Positions 1-11,215 of a stretch of DNA of 64,000 nt are shown here, one piece after another. Location of the stretch: the NCBI GenBank assembly GCA_028455995.1, contig JABELC010000012.1, forward strand, positions 124,001 through 188,000. Direction: 5' to 3'. This DNA is from Scleromitrula shiraiana. Lineage: Eukaryota > Ascomycota > Leotiomycetes > Helotiales > Sclerotiniaceae. The stretch's first letter is position 1. Every line of letters begins with the position of its first letter. Below the pieces are notes generated by a model. It searched no databases. It worked only from the letters and a program-made list of their open reading frames with translations, and was not told the DNA's origin. The position numbers were made by a program, and so were the translations under genes.

Positions 1-217
1 TTACCCGCGAGTTTGTTTCTCTTGTAAAGCTTCACCGGTAATCAATATATTTAAATAGACAGAGAACGTTATCCTAAAACACTAAACTCGACATCACGGA
101 ACAGAATCTACTACTATAATTATTTCTTCATTTAACTATCCACTTGATATCTAGTCAACAACAGATATACACAATGCCAGTAGACGGAGCCCGCGTTATG
201 AGAATTGTGTTGGATTT

Positions 218-763
218 ATGTATGGGTTAGTTCGTCTTCCATTAGTGATCATAAGATCCATGACGATATCGGAAACCATGCTTACTTATTATACTCCAGG
301 TGCCGGTATCTATGCGACCTGCTACATAGTATTGGAGATGTTAGCGCGCATAGAAGAATCTAGAAACCGAAACCTAAGAAATGCCATTGAGAATTCCGGA
401 GCCTTTGAAAATCCGAAATTCACCGAGCACCTTCGCGCGGCTGAGGAAGCCGAAACCTTTGATGATCTCATGATTGTTGATGATTCAAAGAACATGGAGA
501 ATCTTGAGACTAGGGATGCGGATGATTCTGAGGTTCTCAATGATTCTAGGACGTCTATTCAAGAAGAACTAGATGAGGAAGAGAAACAAGATGCAGCGGT
601 TGAAAAGGAACCAATGCCTGAATACCGAGATCTAACCAAATCATGGGGTAAGTGTTTCTTTCTAGATCTTGGAGATAAAATAAGATATCTGAGTTTGGGC
701 GGATAGAAAATCAGGGAGAATGAATCAAGACTAATTATTTTGATAGTGGTGATTGACGACTAA
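218..763 (+). CDS. small acidic hypothetical protein, two exons
   Basis: I do not recognise this protein. Exons 218-647 and 747-763 join in phase and give about 148 aa. The donor is GTAAGT at 648, a branch-like CTAAT lies near 731 and the acceptor AG is at 745-746. Splicing replaces the unspliced tail with a short end, VVIDD. The N-terminal third has a hydrophobic stretch (roughly residues 15-45). The middle is strongly acidic (residues 75-130, many D/E and S), probably disordered. The start is uncertain: an ATG at 174 could reach the same frame only through a non-consensus intron at about 196-246, so I kept the ATG at 218. The intron signals make a real gene likely, but no function can be given. 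Confidence 0.5.
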
Positions 764-1440
764 AAAGACTAGGTGTGACTGGGTGGTTATATCGATGAGC
801 GGTTTCTGGCTGTTGCTAGATAAATGGGGTATGAAGGTTCATATGATGAGGCAGACATGCTGGTGGGTTGTTACCGACAGTGACTGGCATATTACGCAGT
901 GAGGAGTGACGATAGTCAGGGTTATCACAGTCAGCTACTAGCAGGTGGTCTAGAGATTATTCTCTTTTCTGATGTATTAAGCAATCAATAAACAGTTTCT
1001 ATGTGTCTAACTGCTCCAAAATTCAATGTAAAATCAGTCACTAAATCACAGATAAAATCTACATTCAAACCATTACGATCTAAAACTGTTCCCATACCAA
1101 CTTGATACCCAGGACAGCAACTCAAATCTTTGTTTGAAGAAAAACCACATGAAATAAGTCAACAAGATTAAGATAAAGCTAGATAGGTCGATTGAACCCC
1201 AAAATATTCACCGAAATATTCGCTCGAAGAGCTCATCAACTGCCACCAACTCATCGATCTAAAAACATACTCATGGTTGAAGGGACATTTTCCAAGAATA
1301 CTATTTTGTCACAATCTGGGGAATGACGTTTTAAAAGCGTGATGATACATGTTGTTAATCCTTCAGACTAATTTTGATCAAGGAGATCAATACATGATTT
1401 ATTAATACACTAATTGTTCAATGATCTCCTTCTGATTCAA
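764..1440. other. intergenic, nothing recognised
   Basis: No open frame with coding character on either strand. It separates the small acidic gene from the 3' end of the decayed esterase. Confidence 0.5.
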
Positions 1441-3302
1441 GAACCCACATCATTCCGCTAGCCTGTTCTTAACCAACTCTGCATTAGTCCCATCCGCCAT
1501 AACCTCACTTATTCCACCATTGGCACCTCCAATAACATAAACTTCACCATTTCCCCTGCAATTAGGGAATGCGCTCGTTCAACCAGTCAAAGTCCCATTT
1601 CCAAAACTGGGGTTTCCATTTCTCCCAAAACTGACCCAACTTCTAGGCAAAAGCTTTGCCAATGCATAATCGCTCTGTGTGAACTCGAACGTGTAGCCCG
1701 GAAGATCGTAGCTTGTAAGGTTATAGAGGTCGAGATTCCCAAAAAGATAGGCCAGCTCAGATGTATGAGTGATTCCAAAACCAAGGGCACCGTTGACATC
1801 CAGATATGAAGTTATTATTGTTTGATTGCCGGCGTAGAGATAGGTGGGTGGGGATGTGGTGTTGTACTTTTTGACCATGGAACAGACGAAAAAGAAGGGA
1901 GGACAAGTGAGGAGAATGTCGCGTAAGGTTTGAGCACTCCGATAAAATCCTGAGGAGAGATTTGGGGGGGGATTGGAGGTGAAGGAGGATGAGTGGTTGG
2001 TTTTAGGTAGGGGTAGTAAAGGGAGATAAAATCTTTGGTGTCGTTTGCAGTTGAGATGTCTGGGTGAGTGAAAAGTGTTGCATCGTCATCTTGCCATCCC
2101 GCTATTACGGTGATTTTAGGAAACTTTCCATCAGTTATAAGCTTACTGGGCTTATCGGAGAGAAAGTCTTGGTCAACTGTAGGAAGGTAGATATCTCCAT
2201 CGTTTAAGTCTCAAGTAGCATCAAGATTCTGGAATGTGAGATCAAGTACTATCTCCATAGAAAGAGAACGAAGACACTTGATGACAGAAGGAGACTGTGA
2301 GTCTGTAGTGTTGCGCCCCGCGAGATTTGCAAATGCGGTAGTAGCGTCGAAGTTTACATTGGTGGCCATGCCTGGTCCTAGAACAGTTCTTTTCATTATT
2401 GCGGCAGAAAATGGTACTGTTTTTGAATTCCCATATGCGAGAATTTGCATTGTTACACTCAATCCTATCTAAGTCAGATATTGCAAAATATGCCAGGTTG
2501 TAGCAAAGTTTGTAGCTCCTGAAGATTGCCCAAATATTCTGACTCTATCTGGATCTCCTCCAAATGATTGAATGTTCTCTTGGATTCATTCCAACGCCAA
2601 ACGTTGATCTCTAAGGCCAACGTTGAGAGACTTGTCGCCTCTAAGAGCTTCGGATGTTGTAAAGCCAAATACTAGACTAGAATTCAGTTATCAAACACTT
2701 ATAAACTTCAGGGCATCCTTACTACTCAAACGATAGTTCATCGCGACTAGAATTACAGGTTCGCCAGCTTCAACAGATTGTCTAACCATTCCATCTGGTG
2801 CAAGAATTCGGTCATTTGCTGGTCCACTGGTTAGTCCACCTGAATACGTCAATTTCGTTCGGGACAAAATACAAATCATAACGTACCCCCCTTATATATA
2901 GGCCATGGCAGGTAATTTAGAACTGGAATTCGCAAAGGATGGTCTCCCAAGATTCATATTCAAACAGTCTTCGAAAATCTACGTGATGTTGGTCTGATAT
3001 AAAAATCCCTGATCGGGTGGTTGAGGGCAAGATGGGCCATGAACAGTGACATTGTAAGAATGACCAGGCTTGGGTTTGAACGCTTGAGGAGGGGGCCTTG
3101 GGAGAGAGATAGCAGAAGGTACCATGGCAAGTGAGGAATTCGGTTGAGGTAACTTAGTTCTCCTACAGATGTGAGTTGTTTTTGATGAAATGATTGGCAT
3201 AGCAACTAATTCTTGTAGCTCGATCCCAATATTAAAACTACCAGCTTGAGGGAATACATCGAAAAGGAAGATTGGTCTGAGTACCAGAACTAGCCTTGAC
3301 AC
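1441..3302 (-). pseudogene. type-B carboxylesterase/lipase pseudogene
   Basis: Fragments in several frames on the minus strand follow the order of an alpha/beta-hydrolase carboxylesterase. Near 3000-3130 there is a GPSCPQP segment. Near 2700-2880 there is a VILVAMNYR strand followed by a degraded loop. Near 2500-2570 lies the nucleophile elbow GQSSGA preceded by FGGDPDRV. Near 2220-2440 there is an LGPGMATNV-type segment, and at 1600-1870 the C-terminal SWVSFGRNGNPS block. In-frame stops interrupt otherwise readable sequence, for example TGA at 2588-2586 where the family has Trp in the LEWIQENI motif, and another TGA just after 2211. The family is usually secreted, about 550 aa. No single frame exceeds 107 codons. 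G-to-A changes fit point-mutation decay. Family assignment is solid; exact boundaries are approximate. Confidence 0.8.
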
Positions 3303-3701
3303 ACGTAGATCTACTTAAGCTTGTTGGCTGAATCGAGCTCGGATGTATTTCATCATTGTCAAAAAGCTAAGCTTTAATGTATTGGACGGTCTTTTTCATC
3401 TGGTATAATTCTGTCTACTAGTAGTCCCTTTTGGGTAGTCTATCTGCAGTGAATTAAATGTAAGTTTCTTTCATCTATATACTGTATTCAATCATAAGAT
3501 TTAAAATATTAAAATAATTAATAATTTATTTTGATGTCAAAATTATAAGATTCTCAAAGAAGCCCAGTTGATTCTTACTTGAAGAGCCACAGAACCAGCC
3601 ACGATTGATTATGTAACGCGATGAACGGTAATCTCGATATTGGAATTATTTCAAACTGTCATCAATCATCGCAAAGTTATGGACTAACCTAAGAGAAAAA
3701 C
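3303..3701. other. intergenic, nothing recognised
   Basis: AT-rich spacer upstream of the small membrane protein gene; no coding or RNA signal seen. Confidence 0.5.
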
Positions 3702-4164
3702 ATGGAAGAGCAAAATGCTATTGGAGGTGTGGGCTTGGGGACCAGTAAGTTGATATATCACAATTTCGATCCTCAATAGAGACTTTAGATCCTAATTGAT
3801 ATGGTTACTTCTAGCATGGATTGCCCTCTCGGTTGTGGTTTTTATCTACTCAGCAGTGGCGGCTTCCAAAAGTGTAGGACTAAAACGAATCCCAAGAAAT
3901 CATAATATAACAATTGAGTAACAAAAACCTCTAGTTATCAGAGTTGAGCGCATTGTAAAGGCGATTGCAAAGATACAATTAGATTCGCCAAGAAAACTTA
4001 ATGGATTATGGAAAAACGCGTCCGAGGCGGCAATCCGCCAGAAGGACATTTACGATGAACTCAGGGAAACCAAATCAATCTGGGAGAGCTGGAGTCTATC
4101 AGAGGAGTCAATATTCAAAGAAGAACTAGAGTACTTACAAGCCAGGATGAGAAAGAAGAAGTGA
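3702..4164 (+). CDS. small single-pass membrane protein, three exons
   Basis: This gene is missed by simple ORF scanning because no exon exceeds 230 bp. Exons 3702-3744, 3815-3871 and 3935-4164 close to one 109 aa frame. Donor 1 is GTAAGT with acceptor TTCTAG. Donor 2 is taken as GTGTAG at 3872 with acceptor CTCTAG. One hydrophobic segment at about residues 15-32 (WIALSVVVFIYSAVAA) is followed by a basic amphipathic region and a charged coiled-coil-like C-terminus ending RMRKKK. The layout, a short N-terminus, one helix and a long charged tail, suggests a tail exposed on one side of a membrane. I do not recognise the family. The intron structure and phase closure support a real gene. Confidence 0.55.
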
Positions 4165-4880
4165 CGGGAATTCGGCTGGATGTCATAAAAAAAGGGCGGG
4201 GTTCACATCTTTACGACATGGAGTACATACTTAAGACGCTCCATCAAATCTATCCTTAGTTTGCGGACAAAATTTTGCTTTACCACCCCAGATTCCCATT
4301 TGCGATTTGTTCCTTGGTCTATTTTATCTACAAGACATTCAAGAGAATCTCCTCTCCCGGCCTAGACCTCTGCATATTGAATAACGCAAACACCTCTGTC
4401 AGCTTACCAATATTCCTCAATAGGTGGTTTAGATGAGTAGTTTGAGATAACTACAGAATAGTAAAGTTATCACTACTGGATCAATGTATTCCAGGGCTGA
4501 GAGATAAGAAGCTTTATCTTCGAGGAGAGGTTCTTAAGTACCTGCCAACTCAATAGATCAAGTGATCGGACTCGGCTCTCAATTACAGTCTCAGTCAATT
4601 TAGTAGCTGTATTCTTGAGTTATCTCTAGAAATATGAGTATGATTTCAAAGACTAGCTATCTTAACTTATAGTACTTTTGTAATATTCACACCTACCTAT
4701 TAGGTATGAGATTTTGATGATCACTTTGTATGAGAGTTCTGATATCTGGTCCTGAATTCGTCCAATCTAATAACATCGCCGTTTTCGAGTGTAACCCATA
4801 TATCCTCAGATTTGACTGCTTTCCTTAGATCCCGCTATCAAAAGCTCTTATTTTCACCCATATGCACGGTTATAGAAGGA
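4165..4880. other. intergenic, nothing recognised
   Basis: AT-rich, no supported gene on either strand. Confidence 0.5.
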
Positions 4881-5117
4881 TCCACTGCTGAACCGGACAC
4901 ACTGGTCAACCGGACAGTCTAATCTAATTAAGCAATGAATCAGTATAAATTTTTATCAAAACTTTGTAATAATCAAGTATTGATTACTATTGAAATCTAT
5001 AATTATAGTATAATATAAAGTTTATAAATGTTAAAATAATACTTATATATAAAACCTTTTTCGATTAGGTTAGATTCAAGTTGTCCAGTTGATTATTGTG
5101 TCCAGTTTAATAGTGGA
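4881..5117. mobile_element. MITE-like element with imperfect terminal inverted repeats
   Basis: The left end, TCCACTGCTGAACCGGACAC at 4881, is an imperfect inverse of the right end, which finishes GTGTCCAGTTTAATAGTGGA at 5117. Similarity continues inward for about 45 bp, with a second shared GGACA-type block. The interior is very AT-rich and has no open frame. This is the form of a non-autonomous DNA transposon of about 237 bp. Differences between the two arms are mostly C/T and G/A. I could not fix a target-site duplication, and the family is unknown. Confidence 0.6.
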
Positions 5118-5538
5118 TTCTTTTACACTATTTCCACTAGCTAGTATACACCGATTGCTTATCATGATGAACCACAATTCGGTATTCTGCATGCCGCAAG
5201 TTTTTTTTTTCCTAACGACAATTGTTGGCTGAAAATAGAACGAAGATATATGATGACTTCATGAGCCAGGGCTTCAATACCTATTTTTCGATAGCCTTAT
5301 CAAGACCGTTGCAGTGGATGGGGAAGAAATGTTTGAGAATAGCCGGGATCGAGTGTTACAATTCTATTTTAAAGGAATTCTCAGACCCCCATTCTTGCAC
5401 TACGTCTTATTTTCTTATGTATGACACCGCGATCCAGAGAGACTATAGTCCTGAGTATGATATACTGGTTGATCACATATATCCAAGCAGGTATCCGTGG
5501 AGCCTTTCGTTGATTTAAAGTAACATTCGTCAGTCATA
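5118..5538. other. intergenic / upstream region of permease gene
   Basis: It holds a 98-codon open frame from a TTG (5222-5518) with no ATG and no recognised domain, which I do not call. The rest is 5' region of the permease. Confidence 0.4.
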
Positions 5539-7416
5539 ATGTTAGAGGAAAGCCACGATCATACCGAAAAGGGGAGCAAGAGTAGTACTCGCGCCCCTTC
5601 TATGTCACAATCTGATCAGATTGTCAAAGCAGCGGAGGTAATCGGTGTTAAAGAAGGACAGGTGATATCGGCTGATGATGAGTTACTTGCAATTCTGGGA
5701 TATCGTGCGGTCTTGAAGCGGGAGTTTTCATATTTTACCGTATTTGGTCAAAGTTTTGGAGCTATGGGAATTGCACCGGCAATTGCTGAGAGCATGATTT
5801 TCAGTTTGGAGAGTGCTGGAAGCGTGGGTATGGTTTGGACTTATTTAGTAGGATGTTTGACGCTAATTCCTGTGGCAATGAGTTTGGGAGAATTGGGGAG
5901 CAGTATGCCCACTTCGGGAGGATTATATTATGTGAGTTGAACCTCACCTTTTATGTTTCCTGATCTTTACTAATCGTTATTCTAGTGGGTTGCGCGACTC
6001 ACACCCTCTAGACAACGAGCTTTCATGTGCTGGCTGGCGTAAGTTGTCCACCGTGTCTCATTTTCAAATGTTGAACTAATCAATGATATCACTCTAGCGG
6101 ATATATGAATGTTCTCGGATACATATCCATCTATGCGTCAACCATTTATGCTGCAACCCTTATCTTAGGCGCAGCATGTAGCATCAGTACCAGCTCATTA
6201 TTTGTAGCAACCAAATATCAGAACTACGGCATGTTCGCCGCAACTACATTCTTAACATTTACAATGACATGTGTCCCATCCAAAGTTCTTTCTCGGCTCA
6301 ACTTCGGCTATATAATACTTCAGTTTGTCATGGTACTCATCTTAATCATTGCTCTCGCAGCGGGAACTCCATCTTCGTTAAAAAACTCCGCATCTTTCGT
6401 CTTCTCGGATTTTCAAAACACAGGTGCTTGGAGTAATGATGGCTGGGCATTCATGCTTTCATTTCTCACACCCGTATGGGTAGTGTCTGGATTTGAAAGC
6501 TCTGCAACAATAGCAGAGGAAGCAAGTAATGCGGCGGAAGCAGTACCATTTGCAATGCTTTCTTCTTTGGTAATGGCAACAATTACCGGATGGGCGGTTA
6601 TTATTACGATTGCGTTTTGTATGGGTCCTGATATAACTTCCATTGTTACATCTGATTTGGGACAGCCTTTGGCGCAGATTGCGTTTAATAGTTTGGGAAA
6701 AGAAGGAAGTGTGGCTTTGTTGGTGGGTTTGTGGGTTGCTTCAATCGCTAATTGTTCGATTTTAATGGTCGCGGCTTCCAGGGAAACATTTGCTTTTGCT
6801 AGAGGTTTGAATTTCTCCTCGTTCATGAGAGAGTTTATCATTAACTAATGTTGTCTCAGATAATGGCTTGCCTTTCTCTCGCTACCTTCGCGTTCTCTCC
6901 CAAAATAAAACTCCCATCCGTTCTCTCTTGTTTGTAGCTTTCTGCACCCTGGCCGAAGGTCTTCTTATGCTCGTCAACTCTATCGCCATAAACTCCATTT
7001 TCAACCTCGCAATCATGGGTCTCTACTTTGCGTACTGTATGCCGTTGATCTCACGTCTGCTATTCCAAAACTTTACACCCGGTGTTTGGTACATGGGTGA
7101 TACACTATCTACAATTTCAGCAGTGTATTCTGTAGCTTTGATGACTTTTATTTTTGTCCTGCTCCTGTTCCCTAGTGTGCAAGACCCGGGAAAGGCGGAC
7201 ATGAATTATGCGGTTGCAGTTCTGGGGGCTGTGCTGCTTGGTTGTGTGGGATTCTATTGGATGCCAGGTTTGGGTGGCAGGACGTTCTTTAAGGGTCCGG
7301 TTAGGACTATTGATGAGGTGTTGGGTGGGAAGAAGGGGTCGAGAGAGGAGGTTGACGAGAAGATTGAGAATAAAAGAGGTGGTGGGGATAGTAAGGGGAA
7401 AGTTGGTTCGGAATAG
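5539..7416 (+). CDS. amino acid/GABA-type permease (APC superfamily)
   Basis: Plasma- or organelle-membrane amino-acid/polyamine transporter of the fungal Uga4/choline-type APC group. Exons 5539-5931, 5986-6038, 6098-6804 and 6860-7416 give 569 aa, a normal length for the family. The N-terminus (about 75 aa) is hydrophilic, followed by about twelve hydrophobic segments. Visible family signatures are MSLGELGSSMPTSGGLYYW near the end of TM2 and the GFESSATIAEEASNA motif near TM6. The C-terminus is a charged, Lys/Glu/Gly-rich cytoplasmic tail. All three introns have GT-AG ends (GTGAGT, GTAAGT, GTTTGA) and the phases close. Substrate cannot be read from sequence; amino acid, GABA or choline are all possible. 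The gene looks intact. Confidence 0.9.
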
Positions 7417-7962
7417 ACTATTTTTAGGTTTGGTCTGATAAATGTATACCTGTCCTCCGAACAAGATTCTCTCAATCGAAAACATTGCTTTTTTAAATGC
7501 TACATACTTCTCTCTTATTTTGGTTTATAATCGTCATTCTTCTCTCGTACTAGCCTATCGAGTGGATTAGTATGATATTCAAGTATATGTTTCTATATAT
7601 TGAAGCGATTTTGGATACCTTTATATTATAACTTGACGCGGAAAATGGGACGCACCCGTTTGTTCATTCATTCAACAATCACTCTCCAAAATTGATAGTG
7701 AAACTTTTAATTTAAAAAGCCGAACCTTCTTATTTTTAAAATAGGATATATAATCTTTATAAGTCTGATTTAACTTGTCTAATATCTAAAAGACAAACTG
7801 GAAATTGAGAATCCCACTTACTAATATTGTAATTTTTGATGAATTATAGGTGGTTCGCGAATCAGTTTACTCCTAGTAGTAGTAGTAATAATATTATTTT
7901 CAACTTTCATTTAGCAAAAATAGGCTTCAAAGCTTGAATCCTCGATTTCTTTAAGAATATTA
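7417..7962. other. intergenic AT-rich spacer
   Basis: Includes a short AGT/AAT microsatellite near 7876-7895; no gene seen. Confidence 0.5.
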
Positions 7963-8126
7963 TGTCACAAAAGAATATATCAAGTGATCAACTGGATATG
8001 ACTCAGGATGCTCCGCACTTTTAGCGTTATATTGTAGTATATATGATAGAGGGAGCTTTGCTTCTCCGAGTCATTAAATAGATCAATTACCAATTCTTGA
8101 TTATGCTCCGATTTCTTTTTGTGAGA
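7963..8126 (-). mobile_element. TIR element copy 1 (TGTCACA ends), degraded
   Basis: Starts TGTCACAAAAG and ends CTTTTTGTGAGA. Its reverse complement aligns through most of its length with the copy at 39919-40103. Shared internal blocks include GAAGCAAAGCTCC versus GAGCGAAGCTCC, ATGACGCTAAA-like, GTGCGGAGCA, GTCA-ATCCA-TTGATCAC and TTCTTTTGTGACA. It is about 20 bp shorter than copy 2 and no clean target duplication remains. No coding capacity. Orientation is opposite to copy 2. Confidence 0.65.
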
Positions 8127-9039
8127 TATATGATACAAGTATTAAAATATATTAAATAAGTGAAAAATTCAAATATTACTAGTATAAGGGAACTTGAATT
8201 TAACTCGAGTATAACTGCGTCTCGATAGCACTAAAAAGTAGATAAATTGAGAAGTAAAACTATATTTAATATGTAATAATATTACTAGTATACTGCTACT
8301 ATATGATGTTATAAAACAGTTGAACTTCACTTACTACTAGTACTAACTTGAACTTGAAAGTAATTAATCAAAAAAGTATACTACTAGTAGTAGAACTTTG
8401 AAATAATCAATAATTCAATACGATTCTTGTTAGATTAAGTTATAAATTTGCTATAAGTTCATAACTAGCCTTTTAAACAAATAAGACTCGGCGGAGTTCG
8501 ATTTTTGTTAGCTATTAGTTCATCTCTGTTGATGTTCTCAACCCAATGCTTAGTCAGCAATTTCTATTAGCACAAGGTGAACGTTGGATACTCGAGTTTT
8601 AGATTTGGGTTTGATTTCATGAAAAGTAAGGAAGTTTCGATTTTTTCTTTGCTCGTGAAGGATATCACGTTTTCCTGCAATCAAAATGTCTTTGAAAACA
8701 GCTTGTAAGAATACCTGGACAATTATCCAATAGCCAAAGACCAACTAACATCGGGAACTAAATGTTGTCTAGCGTTACACCAATGTTCAACAACGACAAC
8801 CTCGAAACGCATAGATAATCAAACTAAGCTATTTGAAGTAGCGGTCCACCGAACTTAAAGCATGAATTATATGTAGATAATTTCATCACATCGACAGCAA
8901 CTTGCAAGAGCGTACAAAAGAATTTATCGCTCAACTTTTTCTATATCTGCAATCTCACATTGTCAGATTAAGAGCCTTTTTATTCTTTTCATTAGGTAGT
9001 TACACCCGCGGCAGCACACGCCGATTGATCTTCATCACC
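8127..9039. other. intergenic AT-rich spacer with ACTAGTAGTA motifs
   Basis: Very AT-rich. Repeated ACTAGTA/TACTAGTAGT words occur at about 8180-8400. No gene is supported on either strand. Confidence 0.5.
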
Positions 9040-9823
9040 ATGACATTTGGAGCAGTCACTGGTGTTGCATTAGTAACAGGTGTAAGTCTATTATTTACAA
9101 GGCGTGAATCATGAAGAATCACGAATTCAATATGTACTACTCTAACAGTCAAATTCTACGCAGCGTCAGGAATAGTCCAAGAGACAAGTTTTGCTTTTGC
9201 GGAAGCAGGTGCTCTCGCCGTAGTATTTGCTGACTTCGATCTCGAAGGCGTGACGGCCAGTGCCGAGAAGAGCGCGCAATTTGCATCAAATCCCAAATAC
9301 CAGTATTCAGTCCTGAAAGTTGATGTATCCGATGAAAACAGTGTTCAGGTCATGGTTGATCTGACTGTTAAGCAATACGGTCGAATTGATTACTTTGTTC
9401 ATTGTGCTGGTGTAAGTGGAGTCTCCGCACACGGCGTTCATTGATACCTTGATAGCACGTTAATTCCCATCCTAGATATTGATCACTGCTCTCATTTATA
9501 CCTCCGATATCGATATATCAGACTTTGATAAAACATTGTCCGTCAATACTCGTGGAACCATCCTCTACATGCGTGCTGTGACTAAAGCAATGAGAACCCA
9601 AGAACCACGTATCATCAAAAGTCGTCATGGCGAGGAGCGCAGTTTGGGTATAAGATCTATTGTGAATTTTGCGAGTAGTGCTGCTTATGTAGCGTCTCAA
9701 GGAATGGCGGCGTATGTGGCTTCTAAACATGCAGTTTCAGGAATTACTAAGAATGCCGGTAGGTTATCTGCTAATCAGATTCTATTTTATAGTTTCTTTT
9801 TTTTTTCAACTTCGAAAATATGA
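9040..9823 (+). pseudogene. short-chain dehydrogenase/reductase, 3'-truncated
   Basis: Classical NAD(P)-dependent SDR. Exon 1 starts at 9040 and ends in VALVTG near 9081. Exon 2 (about 9165-9411) holds SGIVQETSFAFAEAG, the acidic cofactor position in FADFD, and HCAG (the NNAG equivalent). Exon 3 starts at 9476 and contains the catalytic Ser region (NFASSAAYVAS) and the YVASK motif. After that the frame runs into poly-T at about 9795-9815 and ends. The substrate loop and last 70-80 residues expected of the family are absent downstream to 10.2 kb. The glycine motif is also damaged (SGIV for SGIG). The expected exon 2 start (coding AASG) is preceded by AC rather than AG. Probably an inactive relic, although a truncated product could be made. 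Confidence 0.65.
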
Positions 9824-11136
9824 TGTCTAATCTCTCGCCGTTCCCCTCGACATGTTTTTCAATATACATCAACGCAACTCATCCCATAACAACACAATTC
9901 TAAGCAAAAGAGAAGTTTCACTTAGGCTCCAAACTGCCTTATCAGCAATCCAATCGATCGAATCACCTTAACCTGATAGCAGCAATATTTTATTCATTAG
10001 GTCTGCAATCTCAACCGTTGTATCTCTAGCAGCCGAAGATAAGATGAAAAAAAAAACGGTAAGGGTAAAGGGAAAGAAGAACCAGAAATGATGTTCACTC
10101 GACCGGCCAAGAAGTATTCGAAATCGAATAAATCGGAATCAAGTAATGCTATATCTTTTGCTAAAGAATCAAAGAACCCTAAGACAGGTCGCTGGGTGGA
10201 TAACATAAACTTGTGAAGCATTATTAAAACAAGGCTAACTCGGTTTCATAGAGAAGGCAAAGTCGAGTGCTTCCACCAAAAGATCAGCATCAACATCATC
10301 CGATGGAACCTATTAAGATGCAGAATAGTGAAGGTCAAGATAGAATACATAGTTAGTTCTGAAGGACAGACCACAACTATGATGTGTGTTAGAGAGGAAA
10401 TGTAATTGGACAGACTCGCTTTTTGTTTTTTATGCGATAGAATCTTGTGTTGCTACTTTGAAATTCGAAGTTGGGAGTTTGGTTTGAATGGTCTTTGTTA
10501 TTTATTCTCTTTAGTTGATTACATTCATTAGATTGGGGCTGAGTATTTTCAGAAAAGTGGTGGAAAACGATCACAAAAAAAGGGGGGTTTATAGACTGTT
10601 AAACGCAATTGCTTATTTTCTCTTTCGGAGTTGCATTAACAGTAGAGAGCTCTATCAGTTCTATGTGTTTAATGGATCGTAAGTCTGGTCGTATCGGATC
10701 CGTGGTGAAAAAGTACTTGAACGGTACAATGATCAGTGAAACAGGGCTGCGGCTAATTCTAACTTCAACTGGTCATGTAGAACTGCCGTGGATTGAGTAG
10801 CATCGGACTTTATGCATTGTGTGATATATAATCGCATTAAAGCTGAAATATGTTTTCCTCTTGTGATTACTATACAAACCGAGGCAGGCGTGTGTCCCGG
10901 AAATTTGTAAGGACACTTCATTTTGCTTTTGTAATATCAATCTAGTTCCTAATAATTCTCATTGGAACAACACGGTGCATTTTGTTTGATTATGAAATGT
11001 TAAGTGGAGTAGTAATTCAAATAGAAATATGTAGAATCGTAGCGAGTAAACATCTGAGCAGTTTTGATGAAATGACAACCAGGAGGCAAGAAAGATTAGT
11101 ATACACGTAACAAGCAATGCCTAGAAATCTTCACAA
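9824..11136. other. intergenic, remains of SDR 3' side and spacer
   Basis: No continuation of the dehydrogenase is readable. Open frames at 9997-10221 (minus) and 10609-10800 (plus, TTG start) have no recognisable domain. Confidence 0.45.
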
Positions 11137-11145
11137 TATATAAGG
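11137..11145 (+). promoter_or_regulatory. TATA-like box of the MBL-fold gene
   Basis: TATATAAGG lies 79 bp upstream of the preferred ATG at 11216, a usual spacing for fungal TATA promoters. Confidence 0.45.
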
Positions 11146-11215
11146 AGAGCAAGTTCCAGCCAAATGAATGAAACAACTTCAGCTATATCAACATCAAGAA
11201 CCCTTCACACCAAAG

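Noticed and set aside
5222..5518. 98-codon open frame upstream of the permease
   Set aside because: Starts at TTG, has no ATG, no domain and no splice signals that link it to a neighbour.
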